Counted from the stretch's first letter, positions 7,762 to 16,489 are shown. The stretch: DNA of 64,000 nucleotides from SIG622 sp045596605 (GCA_045596605.1 JAZOCR010000143.1:4714-68713), one strand, 5' to 3'. The notes: generated from the sequence alone by a model not told the origin. Numbers and translations are program-made.

Positions 7762-9312
7762 ATGGACTACATTAAATGGATTGTGCTTGGCGCAGTTGCC
7801 ATTGTCGCAGTAATTGTAGCTTATGTTATAGGCTATAATATGCGTAAGAAATTTGGTGAAGCCAAGATAAAATCCGCTGAAGACGAAGCAAAACGAATCC
7901 TTGACGAAGCGCTGAAGGATTCGGAAACCAAGAAAAAAGAAGCGCTTATCGAAGCAAAAGAAGAAGCACTAAAGCTCAAGAACGAAGCAGAACGTGAAGC
8001 AAAGGAACGCAGAAACGAGGTTGCCCGCCTTGAACACCGTGCACAGCAGAAAGAAGAAACACTGGACAGAAAAATCGAACAGTGCGAACAGACAGAAGAA
8101 AAGTACAAATCAAAAATTGCCGAGTGCGATAAGAAGTATGAGGAAATAAACCAGCTTTACGACAAGCAGATTGCAAAGCTAGAGGAAATCTCCGGACTTA
8201 CCTCCGAGCAGGCAAAGGAATATCTCCTTGAGCAGCTCGAAGCGCAGATACGTCACGAAGCGGCAATGAAAATCAACGAAATCGAACAGAGAACCAAAGA
8301 GGAAGCCGACGAAAAGGCAAGAAATATTATATCTCTTGCAATTCAGCGCCTTGCCTCCGAGCAGGTTGCCGAAGCTACAGTTTCTACGGTTGCCCTGCCC
8401 AACGATGATATGAAGGGCAGAATAATCGGGCGTGAAGGACGTAATATCAAGTCTATTGAAGCAATAACAGGCGTTGATATTATTATCGACGATACACCCG
8501 AAGCAATTACCGTTTCCTGCTTTGACCCTGTACGCCGTGAAATCGCACGTCTTGCTCTTGAAAGACTTATCAGCGACGGCAGAATTCACCCCTCCCGCAT
8601 TGAAGAAATGGTTGAAAAATGCACTAAAGAGGTGGAAACCATTATCAAGCAGTCCGGTGAGCAGGCTACCTTTGAAACAGGTGTTAACGGTCTTAACCCC
8701 GAGCTTGTACGTATGCTTGGCAGACTTCGCTACAGAACAAGCTACGGTCAGAATGTGCTTATCCACTCTATCGAGGTTGCACATATAGCAGGTATTATGG
8801 CAGATGAGCTTGGCGTTGACTCAACTCTTGCAAAAAGAGCAGGTCTTCTCCACGATATCGGTAAGGCAGCGAGCCACGAAATCGAAGGCTCTCACGTTAC
8901 TCTCGGCGTAGATATCGCACGCCGCTTCAATGAAAGCCGTGACGTAATTCACGCAATTGAAGCCCATCACGGCGATGTTGAGCCCCAGACAGTTGTTGCA
9001 ATGCTTGTTCAGGCGGCGGACGCAGTATCTGCGGCACGCCCCGGTGCAAGACGTGAAAATCTTGAATCCTATATCAAGAGACTTCAGAAGCTTGAAGAAA
9101 TCGCAACAGGCTTTGAGGGTGTTGATAAGTGCTTTGCTATCCAGGCAGGTCGTGAGATTCGTGTTATGGTTAAGCCCGAAAAGGTTTCCGATGACGATAT
9201 GACACTTCTCGCACGTGATATCGCAACCAAAATCGAGGACGAGCTTGAATATCCCGGACAGATTAAGGTTAACCTCATAAGAGAAAGCAGAAAAGCAGAT
9301 TTTGCAAAATAA
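7762..9312 (+). CDS. rny: Ribonuclease Y
   Basis: Membrane-anchored endoribonuclease that starts bulk mRNA decay in Firmicutes. 516 residues: one N-terminal TM helix (about 5-25), a long charged coiled coil (about 30-190), a KH domain (GRIIGREGRNIKSIE, about 213-227) and an HD domain (LIHSIEVAHIAG, then LLHDIGKA) with the metal-binding His-Asp pair. The ATG at 7762 follows GGAGGT by 5 nt; the in-frame GTG at 7756 overlaps the SD and is unlikely. The long structured leader makes post-transcriptional control of rny plausible. Confidence 0.96.
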   Translation: MDYIKWIVLGAVAIVAVIVAYVIGYNMRKKFGEAKIKSAEDEAKRILDEALKDSETKKKEALIEAKEEALKLKNEAEREAKERRNEVARLEHRAQQKEETLDRKIEQCEQTEEKYKSKIAECDKKYEEINQLYDKQIAKLEEISGLTSEQAKEYLLEQLEAQIRHEAAMKINEIEQRTKEEADEKARNIISLAIQRLASEQVAEATVSTVALPNDDMKGRIIGREGRNIKSIEAITGVDIIIDDTPEAITVSCFDPVRREIARLALERLISDGRIHPSRIEEMVEKCTKEVETIIKQSGEQATFETGVNGLNPELVRMLGRLRYRTSYGQNVLIHSIEVAHIAGIMADELGVDSTLAKRAGLLHDIGKAASHEIEGSHVTLGVDIARRFNESRDVIHAIEAHHGDVEPQTVVAMLVQAADAVSAARPGARRENLESYIKRLQKLEEIATGFEGVDKCFAIQAGREIRVMVKPEKVSDDDMTLLARDIATKIEDELEYPGQIKVNLIRESRKADFAK

Positions 9313-9319
9313 TAATATG

Positions 9320-9359
9320 CGCTTCCGCAGGACTTCGCCGCGGAAGCGTTTTTCTTTTT
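9320..9359 (+). terminator. Intrinsic terminator of rny
   Basis: CGCTTCCGC/GCGGAAGCG stem, 11-nt loop, then TTTTTCTTTTT. Confidence 0.9.
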
Positions 9360-9499
9360 ATGCAAAGATTTTTGCACATTGTTTGCCAAACACACCCTTT
9401 TGTGTTTCAAAACTGTAAAATAAAATCCATACGGGAGATAATTCATACTTTAATGTAGAAATGGTATAAAAAATAAATTATAATAAATACAATTGAAGT

Positions 9500-9534
9500 T
9501 ATTGTAGGGTGCGACGTCCTCGGCGCACCATTAT
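9500..9534. repeat. Short hairpin repeat (gtagggtgcgacgtc family)
   Basis: GGTGCG/CGCACC hairpin containing the gggtgcgacgtc core also seen at 5096-5107. Intergenic, no coding capacity. Function unknown. Confidence 0.45.
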
Positions 9535-9561
9535 ATAAAGTAAATAAGCAAAGGAGAAAAA

Positions 9562-10626
9562 ATGTCAGATAAAAAAACTTGCAACAGCCGCCTTGGCTCT
9601 ACCGGCGGACAGGCAGTCCTTGAAGGCGTAATGATGAAGTCAAAGGATAAGGTGGCTTTGTCAGTCCGTGATACAAGCGGAAAAATACGTACCGAGGTAA
9701 CGGATAGCAAACCGCTTACCTCTAAAAATAAATTCTTCAGAATCCCCATTATCAGAGGCATAGTCGGCTTTGTTGACTCAATGATTCTCAGCTTCAGCAC
9801 ACTCTCAAGGTCTGCAGATATGCTCGGTATCGAGGAAGAAGAAACCAAATTTGAAAAGTGGCTTAGCAAAACCTTTGGCAAAAGCATCGCAGCTATAGCT
9901 TCCGTTATTGGAACAGTGCTTGGCGTCGGACTGTCACTTGTGCTCTTTATGTGGCTACCGAAGCTCATTTCAAACTTCCTTGTGCCCGCAGAGCTTGTAG
10001 ATGCAAATTACGGCTTTGCAGTACTTAAAAGCTTTATTCAGGGTGTACTCAGAATTATTATTTTCCTTGCGTATATAGGACTTGTGTCCTTTATTCCCGA
10101 TATAAAACGCACCTTTATGTATCACGGTGCAGAGCATAAGTCTATTTTCTGCCACGAAAGCTGTCTGGAGCTTACCGTTGAAAACGTAAAGAAAATGTCA
10201 AGATTCCACCCCAGATGCGGAACAAGCTTCCTTGTCGTAATGATGGTTATCGGAATACTCATAGGTATTCCCTTTGCAAATCTTAAAGACGGAATATATA
10301 TGGTGCTAAAGCTCCTCACGCTGCCTCTTGTGGTAGGTGTAGGCTATGAGTTTATAAGATACGCAGGAAGACACGACAATACACTTGTACGTGTCCTGTC
10401 AGCACCGGGACTCTGGGTGCAAAGACTTACCACCAAAGAGCCTACCGATGATATGATTGAGGTTGCAATACGCTCCCTCAAAGCATCGCTTCCCGAAACT
10501 TACCCTGAAATCCTCGTGGAGCTTTCGGAAAATGAAGCCGCAGAGGGCGCAGAAGTAGCAGAAGAAGCAGGAGAAACAGAAGAAAATGAACCGGACAACG
10601 CACAGAATATGTCCGAAGGTGAATAA
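9562..10626 (+). CDS. DUF1385 membrane protein (YqhQ-like)
   Basis: 354 residues. It starts with the family hallmark GGQAVLEGVMMKS, contains four or more hydrophobic segments and the YHGAEHKSIFCHE motif (about residues 190-202) with HPRCGTSFL downstream, both diagnostic of DUF1385. The C-terminus is a glutamate-rich tail (about 320-354). SD aaaggag precedes the ATG. The stop overlaps the prmC start by 1 bp. A DUF1385-prmC pair is common in Clostridia; the function of DUF1385 is not established, and the His/Cys motifs suggest metal binding. Confidence 0.9.
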   Translation: MSDKKTCNSRLGSTGGQAVLEGVMMKSKDKVALSVRDTSGKIRTEVTDSKPLTSKNKFFRIPIIRGIVGFVDSMILSFSTLSRSADMLGIEEEETKFEKWLSKTFGKSIAAIASVIGTVLGVGLSLVLFMWLPKLISNFLVPAELVDANYGFAVLKSFIQGVLRIIIFLAYIGLVSFIPDIKRTFMYHGAEHKSIFCHESCLELTVENVKKMSRFHPRCGTSFLVVMMVIGILIGIPFANLKDGIYMVLKLLTLPLVVGVGYEFIRYAGRHDNTLVRVLSAPGLWVQRLTTKEPTDDMIEVAIRSLKASLPETYPEILVELSENEAAEGAEVAEEAGETEENEPDNAQNMSEGE

Positions 10627-11468
10627 TGACTTATAACGAATTTAAAACCGAAGCAGTGGAATTGCTCTCTAAATGTCCCGACGTGGAAAATCCGGACTTT
10701 GAAATATCAACTATAATGTGCCATATAGCAGGCGTTGGCAAAGCAAGGCTTCTTGCGATGCGTACAGAGGAGCTTTCCGAGGACTTGCTCTATAAAATGA
10801 GAGACGCAGTAGAGAGAAGACTTCAATGCGAGCCTCTGCAGTATATAATCGGCGAATGGGAGTTTTTTGGTCTTCGTATGTTCTGTGGTGAGGGCTGCCT
10901 TATACCAAGACCCGAAACCGAGCTGCTTGTGGAAAAAGCCATAGAGCTATTGCCGCCCGGCGCACATTTCCTTGACCTTTGCAGTGGAAGCGGATGTATA
11001 TCCGTGGCAATACTCAATAACCGCAAGGACGTTACCGGAACGGCTGTGGATATTTCTGCTGCCGCACTTGGATATGCAAAAAAGAATGCAAAGTATCACA
11101 AGGTTGAAAACAGACTTGAAATAGTAAATATGCCGCTTGAGGATTATCTTCCCGTAAAAATTCCATACTGCATAATTTCAAACCCGCCTTACGTTAAAAC
11201 CGAGGATGTGGAAGCCTTTCCACCGGTGATGAAATACGAGCCGAGAATAGCCTTTGACGGCGGTCACGACGGACTTGAATACTATAAAACCATCGCAATG
11301 CGCTACTGCTCAAGATTTCTCGCAAACGGCGGTTATCTTATGCTTGAAGCAGGCTACGATACCGTTCGAGAGGTTGAAGCAATACTCAAATACCGCAAAA
11401 TGCGCACGGAAATTCTGACGGATATGTTTGGAGTTGAGCGTGTGTGCATCGGAAAAAAGGTAGAATAA
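10626..11468 (+). CDS. prmC: Release factor glutamine N5-methyltransferase
   Basis: Methylates the GGQ glutamine of peptide-chain release factors RF1/RF2 using SAM. 280 residues: an N-terminal helical domain, a SAM-binding FLDLCSGSGCISVAI (about 117-131) and the catalytic NPPY motif at residues 186-189 (ISNPPYVKTED). RPETE before the SAM site is also typical. Translationally coupled to the DUF1385 gene (TAATG). No prfA follows here. Confidence 0.95.
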   Translation: MTYNEFKTEAVELLSKCPDVENPDFEISTIMCHIAGVGKARLLAMRTEELSEDLLYKMRDAVERRLQCEPLQYIIGEWEFFGLRMFCGEGCLIPRPETELLVEKAIELLPPGAHFLDLCSGSGCISVAILNNRKDVTGTAVDISAAALGYAKKNAKYHKVENRLEIVNMPLEDYLPVKIPYCIISNPPYVKTEDVEAFPPVMKYEPRIAFDGGHDGLEYYKTIAMRYCSRFLANGGYLMLEAGYDTVREVEAILKYRKMRTEILTDMFGVERVCIGKKVE

Positions 11469-11476
11469 AATATATT

Positions 11477-11526
11477 AAATGAGTAAATTCCTGTATTTTT
11501 GCGGTGATTTACTCATTTGTTATAAT
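11477..11526 (+). promoter_or_regulatory. Inverted repeat overlapping the MFS-gene promoter
   Basis: A perfect 12-bp inverted repeat, AAATGAGTAAAT (11477-11488) and ATTTACTCATTT (11507-11518), spans an 18-nt loop. A TATAAT -10 follows at 11521-11526 with a weak -35 (TTGCGG, 11499). It may end prmC transcription, be an operator, or both. Confidence 0.5.
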
Positions 11527-11545
11527 GTTTTGAGAGGTATTGAAA

Positions 11546-12808
11546 ATGGAAAGAAGCTATAAAAGTACGAAAATTGCCTGCTACATAGGGTATATGACCC
11601 AGGCAATAGTTATAAATCTTGCGCCGATATTTTTCGTTATTTTCAGCGATGCATACGGCGTGGATAACGCAAGACTCGGAACTCTCGTGCTTGTAAATTT
11701 CCTTGTGCAGATACTTACAGACCTTGTTTCCGTAAAGCTTGTAAACAAAATAAACACCCGTCTCTGCGCCGTGCTTGCCCACGTGTTTTGCTTTGCGGGA
11801 CTTATGCTTCTCGGAGTCTTGCCACTCCTTTTTGAAAATACCTACCTCGCACTTATGCTTTCCACCGTAATTTATTCGGTGGGCGGCGGACTTACCGAGG
11901 TTATTTTAAGTCCCATTATAGACGCTATCCCGATAAACGACGCCAATAACGGAAAAGCAAAAGCGGCAGCAATGAGCTTTCTTCATTCCTTCTACTGCTG
12001 GGGACAGGTGGCGGTTGTCCTTGTTTCCACGCTTGCTCTGTACGTTATGGGCGATAATCTCTGGACGCTTATACCGATGTTCTGGTCGCTTGTGCCCCTT
12101 TGTAACGCAGTGAAATTTCTGTTTGTTCCGATACCTGCCTTTGTCAGCGAAAAGGAAAGAACACCCGTTAAAAAGGTTGTGTTTTCCCGCCTTTTTGCTT
12201 TGTCAGCGGTACTTATGATATGCGCAGGCGCATCTGAGCTTGCAGTGTCCCAGTGGGCGTCAATGCTTGCAGAAAAAGGACTCGGAGTTTCAAAGGTGGC
12301 AGGTGACCTGCTTGGTACCTGTGCTTTCGCTCTTTTTATGGGCGTAGGCAGAATACTTTACGGAATATTCGGTACAAGACTGCACCTTTCGAGAAGCCTG
12401 CTTTTTTGCGCAGGCACGTGCGTGCTGGGCTATCTTATGATAATACTGCCTAAAAATCCGGCACTTGCCCTTGCCGGATGCTCCGTATGTGGATTTTCCG
12501 TAAGCGTTATGTGGCCGGGAGTTCTCAGCCTTGCTTCAAGAGAGTTTCCGAGAAGCGGAGCTGTGCTCTTTAGCCTTCTTGCAGTGTGCGGAGATATAGG
12601 CTGCTCGCTTGGTCCTTGGCTTACCGGTATAGCTTCCGGTGCTGCCGATACCAGGTGGCTTTCAGAAGCGGCAGTGTTTTCGGGGCTTGCCCCGGAGCAA
12701 ATCGCACTCAAATGGGGACTTCTCGCAGCAGGCATTTTCCCACTTGTGATGATTTTTGCCGTGCTTGCGTTTATGAGAATGAGGAAAAAGAACAGATTAA
12801 AACAGTGA
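11546..12808 (+). CDS. MFS transporter
   Basis: 420 residues with about 12 hydrophobic segments and a basic loop midway (VSEKERTPVKKV), the layout of a major facilitator. The start is the ATG at 11546, 7 nt after GAGAGGT; an in-frame TTG at 11540 is less likely. Sequences such as VYSVGGGLTEVILSP and a TM5-like stretch around SFLHSFYCWGQ recall the fucose-permease-like branch, but the substrate cannot be read. It has its own promoter and terminator. Sugar uptake is a guess. Confidence 0.88.
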   Translation: MERSYKSTKIACYIGYMTQAIVINLAPIFFVIFSDAYGVDNARLGTLVLVNFLVQILTDLVSVKLVNKINTRLCAVLAHVFCFAGLMLLGVLPLLFENTYLALMLSTVIYSVGGGLTEVILSPIIDAIPINDANNGKAKAAAMSFLHSFYCWGQVAVVLVSTLALYVMGDNLWTLIPMFWSLVPLCNAVKFLFVPIPAFVSEKERTPVKKVVFSRLFALSAVLMICAGASELAVSQWASMLAEKGLGVSKVAGDLLGTCAFALFMGVGRILYGIFGTRLHLSRSLLFCAGTCVLGYLMIILPKNPALALAGCSVCGFSVSVMWPGVLSLASREFPRSGAVLFSLLAVCGDIGCSLGPWLTGIASGAADTRWLSEAAVFSGLAPEQIALKWGLLAAGIFPLVMIFAVLAFMRMRKKNRLKQ

Positions 12809-12824
12809 TAATGAAGTAAAAGTT

Positions 12825-12862
12825 TTATACGGCACGGAATATTTCCGTGCCGTATAATTTTT
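12825..12862 (+). terminator. Intrinsic terminator of the MFS gene (within a duplicated segment)
   Basis: TTATACGGCACGGA / TCCGTGCCGTATAA stem followed by TTTTT. Bases 12829-12918 are identical to 15762-15851, so this terminator belongs to a duplicated segment. Confidence 0.9.
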
Positions 12863-13077
12863 GATGGTATAAGGCTCTCCCTCTGGGAGAGCTGTCAGCG
12901 AAGCTGACTGAGAGGGGGGATTTCCCGATGCCGAGAGCTGTCAACGAGACTTATTGAGAGGGGGTAATTCCCGATGCCAAGAGCTGTCAACGAGACTTAT
13001 TGAGAGGGGGGGGATAACATTCAACTCCCTCTCCGACACGCCTCTCGGCGTGCCACCTCTCCCCAAGTGGAGAGGCG
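12829..13077. repeat. Composite intergenic repeat, copy A
   Basis: Starts with a 90-bp block identical to copy B (15762-15851). From about 12871 it carries the core aaggctctccctct...gctgactgagaggg, then two tandem copies of a unit of about 47 bp containing gagctgtcaacgagactta, then a 3' half (ccctctccgacacgcc...ggagaggc) shared with copy C (27991-28142). The ends GGCTCTCC and GGAGAGGC are imperfect inverted repeats, so the whole may be a MITE-like element. No coding capacity. Confidence 0.8.
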
Positions 13078-13096
13078 AATCCGCCACAACCGGTAG

Positions 13097-13597
13097 TCAT
13101 GATTTGCCGAGGCTATTTGCAAGGTTGATAATTTCTATCTTTTTTCTTTTGGCGTAGTCAAATGTTTTTGCCGCACCGCCGAATGAGTATTTTATGTAGC
13201 AGATTAAATAATCTGATTTATCAACCATATATTGATTTGTCTTAATTATTTTTAGCCTTGGGGGAGTATTTAAAGGGATATTCGGTATAAATACTTCGTC
13301 AAACCATTTTAATTTTGAGTTGCCTATTTTGTTTTCCGCTTTGTTTAAATATGGAATTACAAGGTAAGCACGAAATTTATTACATTCTTCCTTTAATTCG
13401 TATATCGCTGTTGCTACTATGTTGTCAAAATCTCCGTAATTGCCAACATAGCAATAAACTATATCGGCGGTCTGAGCAATGCTCCGAAGTGTTTCTTTGA
13501 TTTGATTTTTTATTATATCGTTATCTTCTGAAATTTGAGAGTGTCCTGCGAAACAACAAGATTTTTTTGTAACTATATCTTTGCTTGAAATCATCAT
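13097..13597 (-). CDS. SLOG-family protein (YoqJ/DUF1273-like)
   Basis: 166 residues from tandem ATGs at 13597/13594, with AGGAAAG about 9 nt upstream. The N-terminal CCFAGHS matches the CCFTGH nucleotide-binding signature of SLOG proteins in the DprA/YpsA superfamily. The C-terminal YMVDKSDYLICYI...GGAAKTFDYA matches the family's second conserved block. SLOG proteins bind nucleotides or nucleotide-derived signals, and several sit in stress or defence loci. The gene is divergent from an XRE regulator and has a consensus promoter overlapped by a palindrome. The exact ligand and role are unknown. Confidence 0.75.
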   Translation of the reverse strand: MMISSKDIVTKKSCCFAGHSQISEDNDIIKNQIKETLRSIAQTADIVYCYVGNYGDFDNIVATAIYELKEECNKFRAYLVIPYLNKAENKIGNSKLKWFDEVFIPNIPLNTPPRLKIIKTNQYMVDKSDYLICYIKYSFGGAAKTFDYAKRKKIEIINLANSLGKS

Positions 13598-13625
13598 ACA
13601 ATTGTTCTTTCCTGATTTTTTTACA

Positions 13626-13668
13626 ATTATACTATACTTTTTGGCATATGTCAAGTGTTTAGAACACT
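13626..13668 (-). promoter_or_regulatory. Consensus promoter with overlapping palindromic operator (SLOG gene)
   Basis: On the minus strand TTGACA (13649-13654) and TATAAT (13626-13631) are 17 bp apart. A 15-bp palindrome AGTGTT-TAG-AACACT (13654-13668) touches the -35 and lies between the two divergent genes, a natural binding site for the XRE protein encoded at 13749. The operator role is inferred. Confidence 0.65.
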
Positions 13669-13748
13669 AATATAGAGATTAGCACCTATTATAATTTGTG
13701 ATAAAAACACTTATAATAAGTTCAAATCACAATAATAGTGAGGCAACT

Positions 13749-14108
13749 ATGAAACATAACGATGATTTTTATTACGCAATAGGTCAACGTATTAAAGAAG
13801 CGAGAATAAATAAGAAAATAACGCAGGAAGAGCTTGCCGTAATGGTTAACCTCGGAAGTGCACAGCAAATAAGCGTAATTGAAAGAGGACTTGGCGGTAT
13901 GTCCCTTGAAAAATTTGCGCAGTTTTGTAAAGCACTCGACGTAGACGCAGAATATCTGCTGTTTGGCAATTCTTCAAGAGAAACGGCTACGCCTATCGGC
14001 AGATATCTTTCATCTATGACAAGCTCGCAGGCAAGGTGCGCAGAGGAGCTTATTGCTGTTTTTGCGAAGGCTCTCGATGAGGAAAATAAACTTCGGAGCG
14101 ATAATTGA
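13749..14108 (+). CDS. XRE-family HTH transcriptional regulator
   Basis: 119 residues from the ATG at 13749 (gtgagg 5 nt upstream). The N-terminal HTH_3 domain (about 10-65) reads IGQRIKEARINKKITQEELA then QQISVIERGLGGMSLEKFAQFCKAL, a classical Cro/cI fold. The C-terminal part is short and helical. It probably represses itself and the divergent SLOG gene through the shared palindrome. A strong terminator follows. Confidence 0.88.
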   Translation: MKHNDDFYYAIGQRIKEARINKKITQEELAVMVNLGSAQQISVIERGLGGMSLEKFAQFCKALDVDAEYLLFGNSSRETATPIGRYLSSMTSSQARCAEELIAVFAKALDEENKLRSDN

Positions 14109-14132
14109 TATTACTTTAAAAACACGGAAAGC

Positions 14133-14161
14133 AAAAAGGGGCGAAATTCGCCCCTTTTTAA
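14133..14161 (+). terminator. Intrinsic terminator of the XRE gene
   Basis: AAAAAGGGGCG / CGCCCCTTTTT stem with a 5-nt loop and T tract. Confidence 0.9.
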
Positions 14162-14195
14162 TATATGCAGAATAATTGATTTGCATAAAAAAGTA

Positions 14196-14224
14196 TTGAC
14201 ACATAAATCTCCATATGCTAAAAT
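14196..14224 (+). promoter_or_regulatory. Promoter of the secreted stalk-domain protein gene
   Basis: TTGACA (14196-14201), 17-bp spacer, TAAAAT (14219-14224). A good SD (gaaaggag) precedes the ATG at 14269. Confidence 0.7.
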
Positions 14225-14268
14225 GAAAATAGAAATAGCCCAAACGGCTATGAAGAAAGGAGACAATT

Positions 14269-15747
14269 ATGAAAAAACTCACATCAGTTATCCTCGCACT
14301 TGCACTTTTGCTCTCTGTCTTTTCCCTTACCGCCACGGCAAAGAGTAGCAGCGTCAAGGTGCAGATTGCCCCCTTTTATACCCAGATAAACGACATCAGC
14401 ATATATAATTCGGGGGTAAAATATCCGCTTATCCTGTATAAAGACGTGACGTATATCCCCGTGACATACTATCTTTCTATGGAATTGGGACTTGTTTCCG
14501 GATATGACAGTGATGAAGGCTTTTACATAGTGCGTGACCACTCTGGAGTTGATGAAACGCTTCTTCCCGAAAACCCCATTGACCTTTTCGGCGGATATGC
14601 CAAGAACAGCTACGGAAAGCAGTACGACGCAGTTATTCCCGACTATCCTGTGTACCTGAATGGCGTAAATCTTATGGAGAAAAACAGCCAGTATCCCGTT
14701 CTTAACTTCCGTAACGTTACCTATCTTCCGATGACCTATGAAATAGCAGTGGAGGAGTTGAATTTTAATCTGAAGTGGTCGGGCAAGGATTATTCCCTGT
14801 ATATTGACAGCTACAACGGAATGAACGGCGGAATATACCTAACGGATATGTCAGAGGGACAGATGAATTTCCAGAAGCTCGTAACCGTTTACCGTGAATA
14901 TCTGCACGATGAAAAGACCGGTGCAATGGGCTACGAAAGGCTTTACGACTATTACGCACAGTACACCTTTGACGCTGAAAAGGATGAGCTTTTGACTCTC
15001 GAAAACACAAGCGTGCCGCAGGAAATAAAATATTATAACGCCACTGGTACTCTTGGAGCAACGGCGGTAAATATCGAAATCAGTGGCGGTAAGCTGTATT
15101 TTGACAAGCTTGAGCTATGCCCACTTCCCGACGGATATAATTCTGCTAAGGGTAAAAAATATACCGATGGCGAAAAGACTTTCGTTCTTGCAACTGCGTC
15201 AAATAATACTGTTCCATCACGGTATGTTCCCCGTAAAGAATTCCTTTTTGAGATAGATACCAATAAAGCAAAGCTCCTTTCACAGTTGGATAGTTCAAAA
15301 ACTCTCTCCGGAATTTATAAAGGAGCAGATGAAGCCTATTATATCAGCTTTAATTCTCTTTCGCCCTTTGGAAGTGCGAAATACGAAAACTATTTCTCGC
15401 TTGTTATGAAATATACCGCAGACGGCAGACTTGTAAATATAGCTGAGGACTACGGCTTCGGAAGCCTCAGTGTTGTCGGCGCATATGACGGAAAGCTCTA
15501 CGTTCGTGCTGTGAATTATTACAGCGCAAAAGATTCACTTGGACTTGAAAACTTTTCCTACGATCCGGTGCATAGTGGATATTACGTAATTGATACAAAG
15601 AATGGCGGAAAAATGTCGAGGCTTTATCCCTATATAAGCGGAGAACTGTTTGTAGGCTATGACGGCTCACTCTACTGCATTACCGACTACGCAAAAAATC
15701 AAAGGCTTGTAAACCTTAATACCGGAAAAATGTACGAGTTTAAATAA
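14269..15747 (+). CDS. Secreted protein with stalk (copper-amine-oxidase-N-like) domains
   Basis: 492 residues. Sec signal peptide (MKKLTSVILALALLLSVFSL, cleavage near TATA-K). The next 170 residues contain two similar units, each with a YPLILYKDVTYIPVTYY / YPVLNFRNVTYLPMTYE core, the pattern of the stalk domain often called copper amine oxidase N-terminal domain-like in Firmicutes surface proteins. The C-terminal 300 residues are beta-rich with repeated DG/GKLY turns and may form a propeller-like sensor fold; I recognise no enzyme motif. Extracellular location is well supported, function is not. Confidence 0.7.
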   Translation: MKKLTSVILALALLLSVFSLTATAKSSSVKVQIAPFYTQINDISIYNSGVKYPLILYKDVTYIPVTYYLSMELGLVSGYDSDEGFYIVRDHSGVDETLLPENPIDLFGGYAKNSYGKQYDAVIPDYPVYLNGVNLMEKNSQYPVLNFRNVTYLPMTYEIAVEELNFNLKWSGKDYSLYIDSYNGMNGGIYLTDMSEGQMNFQKLVTVYREYLHDEKTGAMGYERLYDYYAQYTFDAEKDELLTLENTSVPQEIKYYNATGTLGATAVNIEISGGKLYFDKLELCPLPDGYNSAKGKKYTDGEKTFVLATASNNTVPSRYVPRKEFLFEIDTNKAKLLSQLDSSKTLSGIYKGADEAYYISFNSLSPFGSAKYENYFSLVMKYTADGRLVNIAEDYGFGSLSVVGAYDGKLYVRAVNYYSAKDSLGLENFSYDPVHSGYYVIDTKNGGKMSRLYPYISGELFVGYDGSLYCITDYAKNQRLVNLNTGKMYEFK

Positions 15748-15761
15748 GGCATAATAACGAC

Positions 15762-15896
15762 ACGGCACGGAATATTTCCGTGCCGTATAATTTTTGATGG
15801 TATAAGGCTCTCCCTCTGGGAGAGCTGTCAGCGAAGCTGACTGAGAGGGGGTAACTCCCGACGCCGATAGCTGTCAATGAGACTTATTGAGAGGGC
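15762..15896. repeat. Composite intergenic repeat, copy B (truncated), with terminator
   Basis: Bases 15762-15851 are identical to 12829-12918. The first 34 bp form the terminator (ACGGCACGGAA / TTCCGTGCCGT then TTTTT) of the upstream gene. One copy of the gagctgtcaa(t/c)gagactta unit follows, but the 3' half seen in copies A and C is missing. Confidence 0.8.
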
Positions 15897-15918
15897 AACA
15901 AATATACTGTATTACCTA

Positions 15919-15947
15919 TTGATTTATTTTCAAAAACGTGCTATACT
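15919..15947 (+). promoter_or_regulatory. Promoter of the ynzC-like gene
   Basis: TTGATT (15919-15924), 17-bp spacer, TATACT (15942-15947). SD gaaagga before the ATG at 15987. Confidence 0.6.
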
Positions 15948-15986
15948 GTTTACAGGCATCTATTTTACGAAAGGAATCACAGATAA

Positions 15987-16199
15987 ATGATAAAAGAAAA
16001 AATAGACCGCATAAACCAGCTTGCAAAAAAATCAAAGACCCCCGAGGGACTTACAGATGCGGAGAGGGCAGAGCAAAAGGCACTCCGTGACGAGTATATC
16101 GCCGAATATCGTGCACAGTTTACCGGTATCCTTGAAAACACCTATCTCCAAAGACCCGACGGCACCAAGGAAAAGATACAGAGAAAGGATAAAAAGTAA
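15987..16199 (+). CDS. DUF896 (YnzC-like) small protein
   Basis: 70 residues matching the DUF896 pattern: an N-terminal helix (IDRINQLAKKSKTPEGLT) followed by DAERAEQKALRDEYIAEYR and a short basic tail. In B. subtilis members are small helical cytosolic proteins, one of them LexA-controlled. Length is normal for the family. Molecular role not established. Confidence 0.88.
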   Translation: MIKEKIDRINQLAKKSKTPEGLTDAERAEQKALRDEYIAEYRAQFTGILENTYLQRPDGTKEKIQRKDKK

Positions 16200-16269
16200 T
16201 CTTTTTTTCTTTAAAGATGGCACTTTTTGGTGACAAGGGATTTGTTTCCAAATAATTAACGGTGGCAAA

Positions 16270-16297
16270 ACAGAGGCTTAAAAGGCCTCTGTTTTTA
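16270..16297 (+). terminator. Intrinsic terminator of the ynzC-like gene
   Basis: CAGAGGC/GCCTCTG stem followed by TTTTT. Confidence 0.85.
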
Positions 16298-16377
16298 CTT
16301 TGCGCCGGATATGTGTTTCAGAATTGTGAATTTTAAAGATTTTTATGTAATTTAAGGCTTAAAATCGCCTGATTCAT

Positions 16378-16406
16378 TTGACTTTTTGCGGCACTTGTGA
16401 TATAAT
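16378..16406 (+). promoter_or_regulatory. Promoter of murI
   Basis: TTGACT (16378-16383), 17-bp spacer, consensus TATAAT (16401-16406). Confidence 0.7.
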
Positions 16407-16489
16407 AATGAAGATGGGTATATATTTTAATATGTAGAATTTTTTGGAACTTTTTGCCCTGCCGCTATGCGACAGTATGGAGGACTATA

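Noticed and set aside
12829..13077. CRISPR-like array in the tandem 47-bp units
   Set aside because: Only two units, no unique spacers, no cas genes, and the same units occur in other intergenic copies.
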